Positions 56,642 to 64,000 of a DNA stretch of 64,000 nucleotides are shown piece by piece (the stretch's first letter is position 1; each line of letters starts with the position of its first letter). Location of the stretch: positions 4,712,001 through 4,776,000 of the forward strand of contig NZ_JASGIV010000001.1 in the NCBI RefSeq assembly GCF_047654805.1. The letters run 5' to 3'. Made by a program: the position numbers and the translations under genes. This DNA is from Pelomonas sp047654805. Lineage in GTDB: Bacteria > Pseudomonadota > Gammaproteobacteria > Burkholderiales > Burkholderiaceae_C. The notes under the pieces were generated by a model. It made no database searches. It was not told where the DNA came from and saw only the letters and a list, made by a program, of their open reading frames with translations.

Positions 56642-58741
56642 CTAACTCCTGGAAGCGGGGGCGGGGGCGGAAACAGCCTCGACGACGAGGCCGGGGGTGA
56701 GGATCTGCGGCAGCACCTGGGCCTCGGCGGCGCCCGGCGCGTAGTAGAGGTACAGGGGTACGCCAGAACGGCCATGGGCCTTGAGGACGGCGGTGATGTT
56801 CGGATCCTCGCGGGTCCAGTCGCCTTTCAGGTAGGTGACGCCGGCCTTGGCGAAGGCCTCGCCCACCTCGGGCCGCGACAGCGCCACGCGCTCGTTGACG
56901 AGGCAGGAGATGCACCAGGCGGCGGTCATGTTGACGAACACCGGCTTGTTCTGACCACGCAGCTCGGCCAGGCGCTCGGCGCTGTAGGGCTCGTGGGCCG
57001 ACGCGTTCGAGCCGGCCACGGCGTCGGCGCCAACCGGCTTGATCCAGGCCGACACGCCCAGCGCCAGCACCACGCCGGCCAGCGCCGCAATCGTGCCGAC
57101 CGCGCTCGCGCCGCTGGCACGGCGCCACCACAGGCCGAAGGCGATCACGACCAGGCCCACCAGCGCCAGCGCGACGCCATCCGGCCCGGTCTGCTGCGCC
57201 AGCACCCACAGCAGCCAGACGACGGCCGCATACATCGGGAAGGCGAGGAACTGCTTGAAGCGGTCCATCCACGCGCCGGGCCTCGGCAGCCAGCGCTGCG
57301 CCGCCGGCCAGAAGGCCAGCACCAGGAAGGGCAGCGCCAGGCCCAGCCCCAGCGCCAGGAACACGGCCAGCAGCACCGCCGCCGGCTGCGACAGGGCGAA
57401 GGCCAGCGCCGCGCCCATGAAAGGCGCCGTGCAGGGCGTGGCGACCACAGCCGCCAGCACGCCGGTGAAGAAGCTGCCCGCCAGCCCCTGGCGCGCGGCC
57501 AGGCCCGAGCCGATGCCGGTGAAGCTGCCGCCGATCTCGAACAGGCCCGACAGGTTCAGGCCCACGAGGAAGAGCAGATATGCCACCACCAGCACGAACA
57601 CCGGCGAATGGAACTGGAAGCCCCAGCCCACCTGCTGGCCGCCCGCGCGCAGCGCGATCAGCACGGCCGCCAGCAGCACGAAGCTGGCCAGCACGCCGGC
57701 CGTGTAGGCCAGGCCTTCGGCCTTGTGGTTGCCTTCGCGAACCAGGGCCAGCGCCTTGATGGACAGCACCGGGAACACGCAGGGCATCAAGTTCAGGATC
57801 AGGCCGCCCACGAGGGCCAGGGCCAGGGCCGGCAGCAGGCCGAGATCGCTCACCGGAGCCGAAACCGGCGCGGCGGCGGCGACGGCAGGGGCCGCCAGGT
57901 CGGCCGGTCCGGGTCCCTTGCCCGCCCCTTCGGGCATGGGAAGGGACACCGTCCAGGCCTGCTCGCCGGCGGCCGTCGTCAGCGCGATGACACCCGACAG
58001 CGGCTTGCCCGCCGGCAGCGGCTCGTCGCCTGCCGGGATGTCCAGCACCCAGCCGCCCGCCTCGGCCTTCAATGGCTGCGGCGCGCTGTGGGCGACGGCA
58101 CCCCAGGTGTCGGCGAAGAAATAGGCCTTGGTGACGCCTTCGGTCGGCCCGCTGAGCCGCACGCCCTGCGGCGCGGCCTTGATCTGCACGGCAAAGGGCG
58201 CGGGCGTCGGGATGGCGCGACGCCACTCCTGCACCTGCGCCGAATCGGCGCCAGCCGTGGCTTGCGCGGCCGAACCCACGACGGGCAGGTCCAGGCCCAG
58301 CGAGACCTGCTCGGGGATGCAGACATCCTTGCAGACCAGCCAGCGCACCTCGGCCGTCGGCTTGAAGCGGCCGCCGGGCCTGGCGTCGGCGGGCACGGTC
58401 AGGTCCACCAGCAGGGCCGGGCGCCCCTCATAGCCATAGTTGACGATGGGGCCGATGGCCTGGACGGACGGGGTCGGCCACTGGATGGGGCCTGCCTCGG
58501 CGCCCGCCCAGTCGATGCTGGTGGCCTGGCCGGAATCCCCCGGGTTGAGCCAGTAGGTGTGCCAGTGCGACTTGATGTCCTGCTCCAGCGCCACCGTGAA
58601 GCGCTGGCCCGGCGCAACCGCTGCCTGGCTGGACACCAGGCGAGCCTTGACATGTTCGGTCGCGGCCTCGGGAGGGGCGGCCAGGGCCAGCAGCGGGGCG
58701 GCCAGCAGGGCCAGGAAAGCGGGTCGCAGGAACGAAGACAT
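56642..58741 (-). CDS. dsbD: Thiol:disulfide interchange protein (DsbD/ScsB type)
   Basis: A 699-residue protein: signal peptide, N-terminal periplasmic domain (about 25-275; SHWHTYWLNPGDSG and VCKDVCIPEQ), a membrane block of about eight helices with LNLMPCVFPVLSIKALAL and VATPCTAPFMGAAL (redox cysteines), and a C-terminal thioredoxin-like domain with AAWCISCLVNE. It carries electrons from cytoplasmic thioredoxin to periplasmic targets. The N-terminal domain is of the ScsB/DsbD-gamma type. It lies between the DTW gene and the redoxin on one compact transcript. Confidence 0.92.
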   Translation of the reverse strand: MSSFLRPAFLALLAAPLLALAAPPEAATEHVKARLVSSQAAVAPGQRFTVALEQDIKSHWHTYWLNPGDSGQATSIDWAGAEAGPIQWPTPSVQAIGPIVNYGYEGRPALLVDLTVPADARPGGRFKPTAEVRWLVCKDVCIPEQVSLGLDLPVVGSAAQATAGADSAQVQEWRRAIPTPAPFAVQIKAAPQGVRLSGPTEGVTKAYFFADTWGAVAHSAPQPLKAEAGGWVLDIPAGDEPLPAGKPLSGVIALTTAAGEQAWTVSLPMPEGAGKGPGPADLAAPAVAAAAPVSAPVSDLGLLPALALALVGGLILNLMPCVFPVLSIKALALVREGNHKAEGLAYTAGVLASFVLLAAVLIALRAGGQQVGWGFQFHSPVFVLVVAYLLFLVGLNLSGLFEIGGSFTGIGSGLAARQGLAGSFFTGVLAAVVATPCTAPFMGAALAFALSQPAAVLLAVFLALGLGLALPFLVLAFWPAAQRWLPRPGAWMDRFKQFLAFPMYAAVVWLLWVLAQQTGPDGVALALVGLVVIAFGLWWRRASGASAVGTIAALAGVVLALGVSAWIKPVGADAVAGSNASAHEPYSAERLAELRGQNKPVFVNMTAAWCISCLVNERVALSRPEVGEAFAKAGVTYLKGDWTREDPNITAVLKAHGRSGVPLYLYYAPGAAEAQVLPQILTPGLVVEAVSAPAPASRS

Positions 58742-58750
58742 CCCGAAATC

Positions 58751-59308
58751 CTAGGCCAAACCGATTTCCCTTCTGTAAAGGCCGGCCTGGACGAAGCGAT
58801 CGAAGGCCGCCCACAGCGGCGCGAAGTGCGCCGGATCGTCCTCCAGCAGGGCCAGCGCATGCAGGCCGGCCTCGAGCGTCGACAGCTGGCCGGGCCGGTG
58901 GGCGCGGCGGATGGCGTAGCGCGACACCCGCTCAGGCAGGGTGAACCGCGGCAGCCCGGTCAGCCAGGGATTGGCCGCCAGCAGGCGGCGGCTCTGGCGC
59001 CAACTGCCGTCGAGCAGGACCAGGCGCCGGACCTCGGCCGCCCGCGCCGTGCCGGCGGCACTGGCCGCGTCCGGGTAGAGCAGCACCGTGCCCGGTCCGG
59101 CCAGCTCGGCATCGAACACCTCGCCGCGCAGCAGCCGCGCGGACTGCAGCCCCAGCGTCAGGAAGGCCGCCGTGTTCTTCGCATGGCCGGCTTCGGCTGG
59201 GTGCTGCAGGATCAGCAGCTCGGTGCGATGGGTCAGCGGCGCCGGCAGCGTGGCGCACAGGCAGGTCGTTGCCGGGCGCTCGCAGCGCGCGCAGACCGCG
59301 CGCGGCAT
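58751..59308 (-). CDS. DTW-domain protein (tRNA-uridine aminocarboxypropyltransferase-like)
   Basis: A 185-residue member of the DTW family (TapT/TuaA in E. coli), which adds the acp group to uridine in tRNA using SAM. N-terminal zinc-ribbon-like CARCERPATTCLCATLP, then LILQHPAEAGHAKNT, and the DTW position reads LDGSWRQSRR (DGSW instead of DxTW). The variant residue is common in relatives. Sits 9 bases before dsbD and 3 bases after a small membrane-protein gene, in one operon. Confidence 0.88.
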   Translation of the reverse strand: MPRAVCARCERPATTCLCATLPAPLTHRTELLILQHPAEAGHAKNTAAFLTLGLQSARLLRGEVFDAELAGPGTVLLYPDAASAAGTARAAEVRRLVLLDGSWRQSRRLLAANPWLTGLPRFTLPERVSRYAIRRAHRPGQLSTLEAGLHALALLEDDPAHFAPLWAAFDRFVQAGLYRREIGLA

Positions 59309-59311
59309 GGC

Positions 59312-59893
59312 TCAGCGCACCGTGGGCGGCGCCACGGTATGGGGGCCGATGCTGGAAGATATCGTGCTGTCCGCACCGGCATCTTGCACGGAGTCCTCCT
59401 GCGGCCGGCTGCGCGAACGCGTGGTGGGCAGGCGCAACTGCCGCCTCTTGGCCAGGCGGCCCGCCAGCCAGACGCCGGCGACGACGCCGAAGATGTTCAG
59501 CGCACCGAACAGAGGCGCCGCACTGGACGACAGCAGCATGTTCTGCAGCGGCGCGGAATAGGCGCGCGGCTTCAGTGCGAAGCTGAAGGCGCCGAAGATC
59601 AGCCAGCCCGCCCAGGCCGCGCCCACGCCGGACATCATCCAGGCCACGTAGGGCTTGTGGCGGCGACGCTGGGGACGCAGCGTCAGGTAGGCCCAGATCA
59701 GGGCGACGATGAGAAGCACCACGGCAATGGCAATGGCCTCGCCCAGCATGACCGGCAGGCTGTTGCGGCCGCCCAGTTGCACATAGACCTGGCGCGGCAG
59801 GCCTGTGCTGGCGTACTTCACGGCGGCAGCGGCGCCGAAGCAATAGAGCAGGACGCCGGAAACAAAGGCGATGGAGCGGCGGGCGGCTTTCAT
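59312..59893 (-). CDS. Membrane protein of unknown function, first gene of the dsbD operon
   Basis: A 193-residue protein with about four hydrophobic segments (about 8-28, 45-68, 82-104 and 120-142) and a hydrophilic, Ser/Arg-rich tail. No family recognised. Its stop is 3 bases before the DTW gene start, so it is co-transcribed with the DTW protein, DsbD and redoxin. Start at ATG 59893 puts a basic N-terminus before the first helix. Confidence 0.65.
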   Translation of the reverse strand: MKAARRSIAFVSGVLLYCFGAAAAVKYASTGLPRQVYVQLGGRNSLPVMLGEAIAIAVVLLIVALIWAYLTLRPQRRRHKPYVAWMMSGVGAAWAGWLIFGAFSFALKPRAYSAPLQNMLLSSSAAPLFGALNIFGVVAGVWLAGRLAKRRQLRLPTTRSRSRPQEDSVQDAGADSTISSSIGPHTVAPPTVR

Positions 59894-60145
59894 GGGGCGC
59901 ATTCTGAGTGCTGCCAACGCCCGGGATCCGGCAGGATTTCCCGACAACGCCAAAAAACGAAACCCGCAGTTCGGGGGGGCGGCCGGGCGTTCGGCGACGC
60001 TTCGGGCCGGCCGGGCGCACCCCGGGGGCGTGCCTTTGCGAGGCGTCACCCGATGCGCAAGGCTTGTTCGCGGCCCTGGCTCATGCCCGCCGGCCAGCCT
60101 TCGCAGGCCGTCTCCCAGTGCGCAGGCACTGGGCCCGGTCCCGAC

Positions 60146-60328
60146 TCAGCGCTTGCGGTCCAGGCGCATCGCGCGGGCCAAGCCGCGGCGTTCGCCGCTG
60201 TAGAAGCCGGTGTCGAAGGCCTCGTGCTTGCGGCCCTTGTCGACGGATTCCTCGGCGCTCCAGGCCAGGCCCGCCTCGGGCGCGGGAAGGCGGCGGGGCT
60301 GGGTTTCGGTGCGGGGCTGGATCTTCAT
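60146..60328 (-). CDS. Possible 60-residue basic protein
   Basis: An ATG at 60328 opens 60 codons rich in Arg and Lys (ending GLARAMRLDRKR) with G/C-ending codons typical of the genome. No strong ribosome-binding site and no family recognised. It sits alone between the membrane protein and the aminopeptidase gene; it may be a real small protein or chance. Confidence 0.35.
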   Translation of the reverse strand: MKIQPRTETQPRRLPAPEAGLAWSAEESVDKGRKHEAFDTGFYSGERRGLARAMRLDRKR

Positions 60329-60415
60329 GATGGCGATCTTGTCTGGCCTTTCGGGGGCCGTCTCACGCCGATTGCGGCGCGATTGGGAGGCACAACGCCA
60401 GCCCTGCGGCAGCGG

Positions 60416-60444
60416 TTGACAGGTCGCACACATTTCTTTGCACT
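60416..60444 (+). promoter_or_regulatory. Candidate sigma-70 promoter of the aminopeptidase gene
   Basis: A perfect -35 TTGACA (60416-60421) and TGCACT (60439-60444) are 17 bases apart, giving a start near 60451 and a 39-base leader before the ATG at 60490. The -10 is weak. Confidence 0.5.
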
Positions 60445-60489
60445 CTTCTGTGCCGACAATGCCGGCTTTGGAAATCCAGGACTCCCGCG

Positions 60490-61872
60490 ATGACCGTCCA
60501 GCTGAAGAAGACCCTCCCGGCCAAGGCCACCCCCATCACCGTCGTCGACCGCGCCGCCTTCCAGGCGCTGGCCGCCGGCCTGCCCGAGGCCACCCGCGCC
60601 TGGCTGGCAACGGTCGGATTCGTCGGCGCCGCCGATAGCCATGCCCTGGTGCCCGGCGCCGACGGCCGGCTGGCCCAGGTGTTTGCCGGCGTGGCCCACT
60701 CGGCCCACCCGTTCGCGCTCAGCCACCTGCCGCTGGTGCTGCCCGAGGGTGTCTACAAGCTCGACGACGCCGGACTGCCGCTGCAGCCGGAGGCGGCGGC
60801 GATGTCGTGGGAGCTGGGTGGCTACCGCTTCGACCTCTACAAGCCGGCCAAACGCGCCCCGGCAACGTTGGCACTGAAGGGTGGAGCCGACGCCGAGCGC
60901 GGCCTCGCCCTGGCCCACGCCATCGCCGCAACGCGCGACCTCGTCAACACGCCGGCCGAACACATGGGCCCGGCCGAACTTGCCGGCGCTGCCAAGGCGC
61001 TGGCCAAGCAGTACGGCGCGACCTTCTCCGAGGTTGTTGGCGACGCGCTGTTGAAGAAGAATTTCCCGAGCATCCATGCGGTTGGCCGGGCGAGCGTGCG
61101 CTCACCTCGCCTGATCGAGCTGAACTGGGGCAACCCCAAGCACCCCCGCCTGGCCCTGGTGGGCAAGGGCGTGTGCTTCGACACCGGCGGGCTGAACATC
61201 AAGTCCGGCGAGGGCATGCGTCAGATGAAGAAGGACATGGGCGGCGCGGCCAACGCGCTGGGCCTGGCCGGCCTCATCATGGCCTTCAAGCTGCCGGTGC
61301 GGCTGCAACTGCTGATCCCGGCGGTGGAGAACTCGATCTCCGGCAATGCCTACCGGCCCGGCGACATCATCAAGACCCGCAAAGGACTGCACATCGAGAT
61401 CGGCAACACCGACGCCGAAGGCCGCGTGGTGCTGAGCGACGCGCTGGCCTATGCCGCCGAAGGCAAGCCCGACCTCGTCATCGACCTGGCCACGCTGACT
61501 GGCGCGGCCCGCGTCGCTTTGGGCGCCCAGCTGCCGGCACTGTTCGCCAAGCACATGGACACGGCGCGCGACCTCGTGGACCTGGGCCTGAAGCTGGATG
61601 ATCCACTGTGGCACATGCCGCTGTGGGCGCCGTACCACGCCGGCATCGAGAGCACGATCGGCGACATCGTCAACACCGGCAAGAGCGCGCTGGCCGGCGC
61701 CATCAATGCGGCGCTGTTCCTGGAGGACTTCCTGCCGGCCCAGCAGGACTGGCTGCACGTGGACCTGTTCGCCTGGAACGACGCACCGCGCGCCGGCCGG
61801 CCGGTTGGCGGCGAGGCGCAGACCATCCGCACCCTGCTCGCCTACCTGGAACAGCGTTACGCGGCGGTCTGA
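60490..61872 (+). CDS. M17-family leucyl aminopeptidase
   Basis: A 460-residue cytoplasmic metallopeptidase: GKGVCFDTGGLNIKSGEGM (metal-binding Lys/Asp) and the family signature NTDAEGRVVLSDAL, with LATLTGAARVALG. It is shorter at the N-terminus than E. coli PepA and belongs to the second proteobacterial group (PepB-like). It removes N-terminal residues from peptides. The last 16 bases overlap the convergent ProQ-domain gene. Confidence 0.95.
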   Translation: MTVQLKKTLPAKATPITVVDRAAFQALAAGLPEATRAWLATVGFVGAADSHALVPGADGRLAQVFAGVAHSAHPFALSHLPLVLPEGVYKLDDAGLPLQPEAAAMSWELGGYRFDLYKPAKRAPATLALKGGADAERGLALAHAIAATRDLVNTPAEHMGPAELAGAAKALAKQYGATFSEVVGDALLKKNFPSIHAVGRASVRSPRLIELNWGNPKHPRLALVGKGVCFDTGGLNIKSGEGMRQMKKDMGGAANALGLAGLIMAFKLPVRLQLLIPAVENSISGNAYRPGDIIKTRKGLHIEIGNTDAEGRVVLSDALAYAAEGKPDLVIDLATLTGAARVALGAQLPALFAKHMDTARDLVDLGLKLDDPLWHMPLWAPYHAGIESTIGDIVNTGKSALAGAINAALFLEDFLPAQQDWLHVDLFAWNDAPRAGRPVGGEAQTIRTLLAYLEQRYAAV

Positions 61873-62678
61873 TCCTCGGGCGGCAGCGCCTCCCGGGTCT
61901 CCTGGGCCTGGGGTGCCTGCGGCTTGCCCGCGGCCTGATCGCGACGCGGCTGGTCGGGCTTGCGGCCCTGGCGCTGCGGCGGCCGCCCGCCTTCGCGGCG
62001 GCCCTCGGGCCGGCCCTCGGAGCGACCGTCAGGGCGGCCACCGCCACCCGGGCGGCGCTCGTCGCGGCGCGGCGGGCCATCGCGGCGCGCCTCGCGCGGC
62101 GGGCCATCGCGGCGCGCCTCGCGCGGCGGGGCCGGCGGCGCCTCGGCGCGCTCCTTGCGCGCGATCTCCAGCAGGCCAGGCAGCTCCTCGGGCACCACGC
62201 CCTTGAGGACGCAGAAATTGGCCTCGGTCAGCGTTGTGCGTTCGAAGTCCCACAGCAGCTGAGCGCGGTTGCGGCGCTGCTGCACCTCCAGCTGCTGGCG
62301 CTCCTGCTGCACACCCTTGCGGCGCGCCAGCTCCTCGCGCGCCGCGGCCAGGTGCTCCTCGGTGATCTCGCCGGCCGGATTGCCGTCGAGGTCGAAACGG
62401 GTCTTGGCCTGGGTCAGCGCGATCAGGTATCCGGTGCCGCCGGTATGGCGGCGCAGGAACGCGCTGAGCTGGGCTTTGGTGAAGCGGCCAGGCGCGCGCT
62501 CCTGGATGTCGGCCTGGATGCGCAGCTTGACGGGCTTGGGCTTGCCGGTGAACAGGGCCGGAAACAGGGCCTTGAGCTCCGCCGTCGCGTCGGCGGCCGG
62601 GGCCGCGACGGGCCCGGCAGCAGCCTCGGCGGCCTCGGGCGTGGGAGCAGGAGCGGATTCGGGAAGATCGGAATTCAT
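61857..62678 (-). CDS. proQ: ProQ/FinO-domain RNA chaperone
   Basis: A 273-residue protein: an Ala/Pro-rich N-terminal linker, a ProQ/FinO domain (about 30-125; ALFPALFTGKPKPVKLRIQ, FLRRHTGGTGYLIAL) and an Arg/Gly/Pro-rich C-terminal tail (repeats of REARRDGPP and RPEGRREG). ProQ proteins bind small RNAs and 3' ends of mRNAs. The tail is longer than in E. coli, as in other betaproteobacteria. Its 3' end overlaps the aminopeptidase gene by 16 bases. Confidence 0.92.
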   Translation of the reverse strand: MNSDLPESAPAPTPEAAEAAAGPVAAPAADATAELKALFPALFTGKPKPVKLRIQADIQERAPGRFTKAQLSAFLRRHTGGTGYLIALTQAKTRFDLDGNPAGEITEEHLAAAREELARRKGVQQERQQLEVQQRRNRAQLLWDFERTTLTEANFCVLKGVVPEELPGLLEIARKERAEAPPAPPREARRDGPPREARRDGPPRRDERRPGGGGRPDGRSEGRPEGRREGGRPPQRQGRKPDQPRRDQAAGKPQAPQAQETREALPPEDQTAA

Positions 62679-62713
62679 GAACGGTGCCGGCTTGCGGGAC
62701 CGGGGATTGTCGT

Positions 62714-63394
62714 TCAGCCGCCCAGGCCGCCAAAGACCTTCTTCAGGATGGCGCTGCCGGTGCCGACCGGGTCCTGGCGAATCTTCTTCTCCTCCTCGCC
62801 AATGATGCGGTAGAGGCCGTCCAGCGCCCGCGCGGTGACGTACTGCTGGATGTTGGCCTCGTCGCCCTTGACGAGCCCGAATCCGCCGGCCTTCTTGGCG
62901 ACGGCGTTGTACTTGTCGGCCAGCGACACCTTCTCGGTCGCCTGCGTCACGATGGGCAGGAACTGCTGCCCCAGCGGCTCGCGCGTCTTGGTGGCGAAGA
63001 ACTGCGTCACCGAGTCATCGCCGCCCTTGAGGATCTTCAGGCCGTCCTCCACGCTCATGTCCTTCACGGCCTTGACGAGCAGCGGCTTGGCCGCCGGCAC
63101 GGCGGCCTCGGCGGCGCGGTTCATCGCGGTGACGAGTTCGTCCAGCCTGGCGCCCTGGCCGGTGGCCTTCAGCAGCCTGGAGGCATCCTTCAGGTAGCCC
63201 GGCAGCTGGATCTTGACGAGGGGATTGCCGAGGAATCCGTCGGGCCGCCCCAGCAAGGCCACCGCCGCGTTGGCGCCTCGCTCGAGCGCCGTGCGTATGC
63301 CGGCGTTGGCATCGCCCTCGCTCAGGCTCAGGGCCCAGGCCGGGCGCAGCAGCAACAGGGCGGGCGCGCTGGTGAGGATGAGGCGACGGTGCAT
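62714..63394 (-). CDS. DUF4197 exported protein
   Basis: A 226-residue protein of the DUF4197 family: signal peptide (LILTSAPALLLLRPAWA), then SEGDANAGIRTALERGA, GFLGNPLVKIQLPGYLKDASRLL and ATKTREPLGQQFLPIV. Function unknown; conserved in many proteobacteria. The ATG at 63394 places the signal peptide at the N-terminus; an earlier Met 13 codons upstream is less likely. Upstream of proQ on the same strand, 36 bases from it. Confidence 0.88.
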   Translation of the reverse strand: MHRRLILTSAPALLLLRPAWALSLSEGDANAGIRTALERGANAAVALLGRPDGFLGNPLVKIQLPGYLKDASRLLKATGQGARLDELVTAMNRAAEAAVPAAKPLLVKAVKDMSVEDGLKILKGGDDSVTQFFATKTREPLGQQFLPIVTQATEKVSLADKYNAVAKKAGGFGLVKGDEANIQQYVTARALDGLYRIIGEEEKKIRQDPVGTGSAILKKVFGGLGG

Positions 63395-63513
63395 GGCAGT
63401 ACTCCAGGGGAAAGACGGCAGCCATCTTGCCACCGGGCACGGCCGGCCCGACGCTTGTCCTGCGTCAAGGCGCCCGCGGCGCGGCTGCCTAGCATGGTGC
63501 CAGGAGACAAACC

Positions 63514-64000
63514 ATGCTGCCCGCCTACATCAGCCACCCTGACTGCGCCCGCCACGAGATGGGCGAGGGGCACCCCGAGTGCCCGGAGCGTCTGGGCGCC
63601 ATCGCCGACCTGCTGCTGGCCCGCGGTCTGCTCGACTACATGCTGCCCTACGACGCGCCGCTGGTCACCGAGGCGCAGCTGGAGCGGGCGCACACGGCCC
63701 TGCACGTGCGGCGGATGCTGGATGCCGCGCCCGCCGAGGGCTATGTGCAGGTAGACCCGGATACACGCATGAACCGCCATACCGTGAGCGCAGCGCTGCG
63801 GGCCGCGGGCGCGGCCGTGCTGGCCACCGATCTCGTGCTGGGCGGCCAGGCATCGGCCGCCTTCTGCGCGGTGCGCCCGCCCGGCCACCACGCCGAGCGT
63901 TCGGCGGCCATGGGCTTTTGCTTCTTCAACAACGTGGCCGTCGGCATCCGCCATGCTCTGGACGTCCACGGCCTGCAGCGCGTCGCGCTGATCGACTTCG
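63514..64000 (+). CDS. Histone deacetylase-family protein (5' part, cut by window end)
   Basis: The first 162 codons of a class II histone deacetylase-like enzyme: HPDCARHEMGEGHPECPERL at the start, then AVRPPGHHAERSAAMGFCFFNNVA with the catalytic His pair. Bacterial members deacetylate acetoin, polyamines or acetylated lysines; the target cannot be told. AGGAG is 7 bases before the ATG. It runs off the right edge of the window, so the 3' half is not visible. Confidence 0.92.
   Translation, partial: MLPAYISHPDCARHEMGEGHPECPERLGAIADLLLARGLLDYMLPYDAPLVTEAQLERAHTALHVRRMLDAAPAEGYVQVDPDTRMNRHTVSAALRAAGAAVLATDLVLGGQASAAFCAVRPPGHHAERSAAMGFCFFNNVAVGIRHALDVHGLQRVALIDF

Noticed and set aside
56774..60493. 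1239-codon plus-strand ORF opposite dsbD and the DTW gene
   Set aside because: Its composition is Gln/Arg/His-rich with no domains, and the minus-strand genes beneath are clear.
1..64000. CRISPR array, prophage or rRNA operon
   Set aside because: No regularly spaced direct repeats, phage structural genes or rRNA sequence were seen; the boxA-like element is not followed by rRNA.

Overview
The window is about 70% GC with C/G-ending codons. It reads like the chromosome of a betaproteobacterium of the order Burkholderiales, probably close to Leptothrix, Rubrivivax or Roseateles. Supporting signs are a PEP-CTERM exported protein, a PmrB/TctE-type kinase pair, Kdo and lipopolysaccharide transport genes, DUF4197, a glycine-rich RRM protein, and many tightly overlapped genes joined by ATGA. 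The genus is inferred from gene content only.

Layout. 1-6480: transketolase, a hemerythrin-like protein, a very large beta-propeller/Y_Y_Y/GGDEF sensor and a small lipoprotein. 6490-11173: a three-gene operon for a 2-oxoacid:acceptor oxidoreductase with its own GltD-like FAD/iron-sulfur electron-transfer subunit. 11282-15118: a PAP2 phosphatase, then kdsD-kdsC-lptC and a short-chain dehydrogenase in overlapping order. 15119-18238: a DUF5916 exported protein preceded by an 8-codon ORF, and a glycine-rich RNA-binding protein with a clean terminator. 18472-25273: a membrane protein, BtuF-like protein, MarC protein and nitronate monooxygenase, then creB-creC and creD with a textbook cre-tag in front of creD. 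25324-34030: GMC oxidoreductase, a B12-binding radical SAM protein, a two-component system, and a small acyl cluster (Cys-nucleophile alpha/beta hydrolase, acyl carrier protein, ketosynthase).

34050-39739 is the most unusual part. It holds an HTH regulator with an inverted-repeat operator and about 1 kb of structured non-coding DNA. That DNA contains a terminator, a boxA-like element, a 12-bp hairpin and a tRNA-like 3' end with CCA. Next come an exported protein and an HNH endonuclease, followed by a second RNA region with two back-to-back tRNA-like elements ending in CCA. A slipin and a ClpP-fold SDH-family serine proteinase follow. None of the three tRNA-like elements folds as a normal tRNA. 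The arrangement recalls the RNA-repair/RNA-damage loci of proteobacteria, but no RtcB, RtcA, RtcR or Ro60 homologue is present in the window.

39912-46350 is a sugar-related block: a Maa-type acetyltransferase and an APH-fold kinase diverge from a DeoR regulator, a frameshifted MFS exporter and a GH3 glucosidase. 46893-49221 pairs a membrane DUF3365 (CxxCH) HAMP protein with a Ser/Thr kinase carrying a duplicated C-terminal module. 49281-53966 contains a PHP-like lipoprotein, a PEP-CTERM protein and an IS1111-type IS110 element with a structured right-end RNA region. 54161-64000 holds an RNA methyltransferase-like gene, glutaminase, a four-gene operon (membrane protein, DTW protein, DsbD, redoxin), an M17 aminopeptidase, a ProQ-domain protein, DUF4197, and the start of a histone-deacetylase-family gene cut by the window edge.

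Several genes have a -10-like hexamer only 6-8 bases before the ATG and no Shine-Dalgarno sequence, which suggests frequent leaderless mRNAs.
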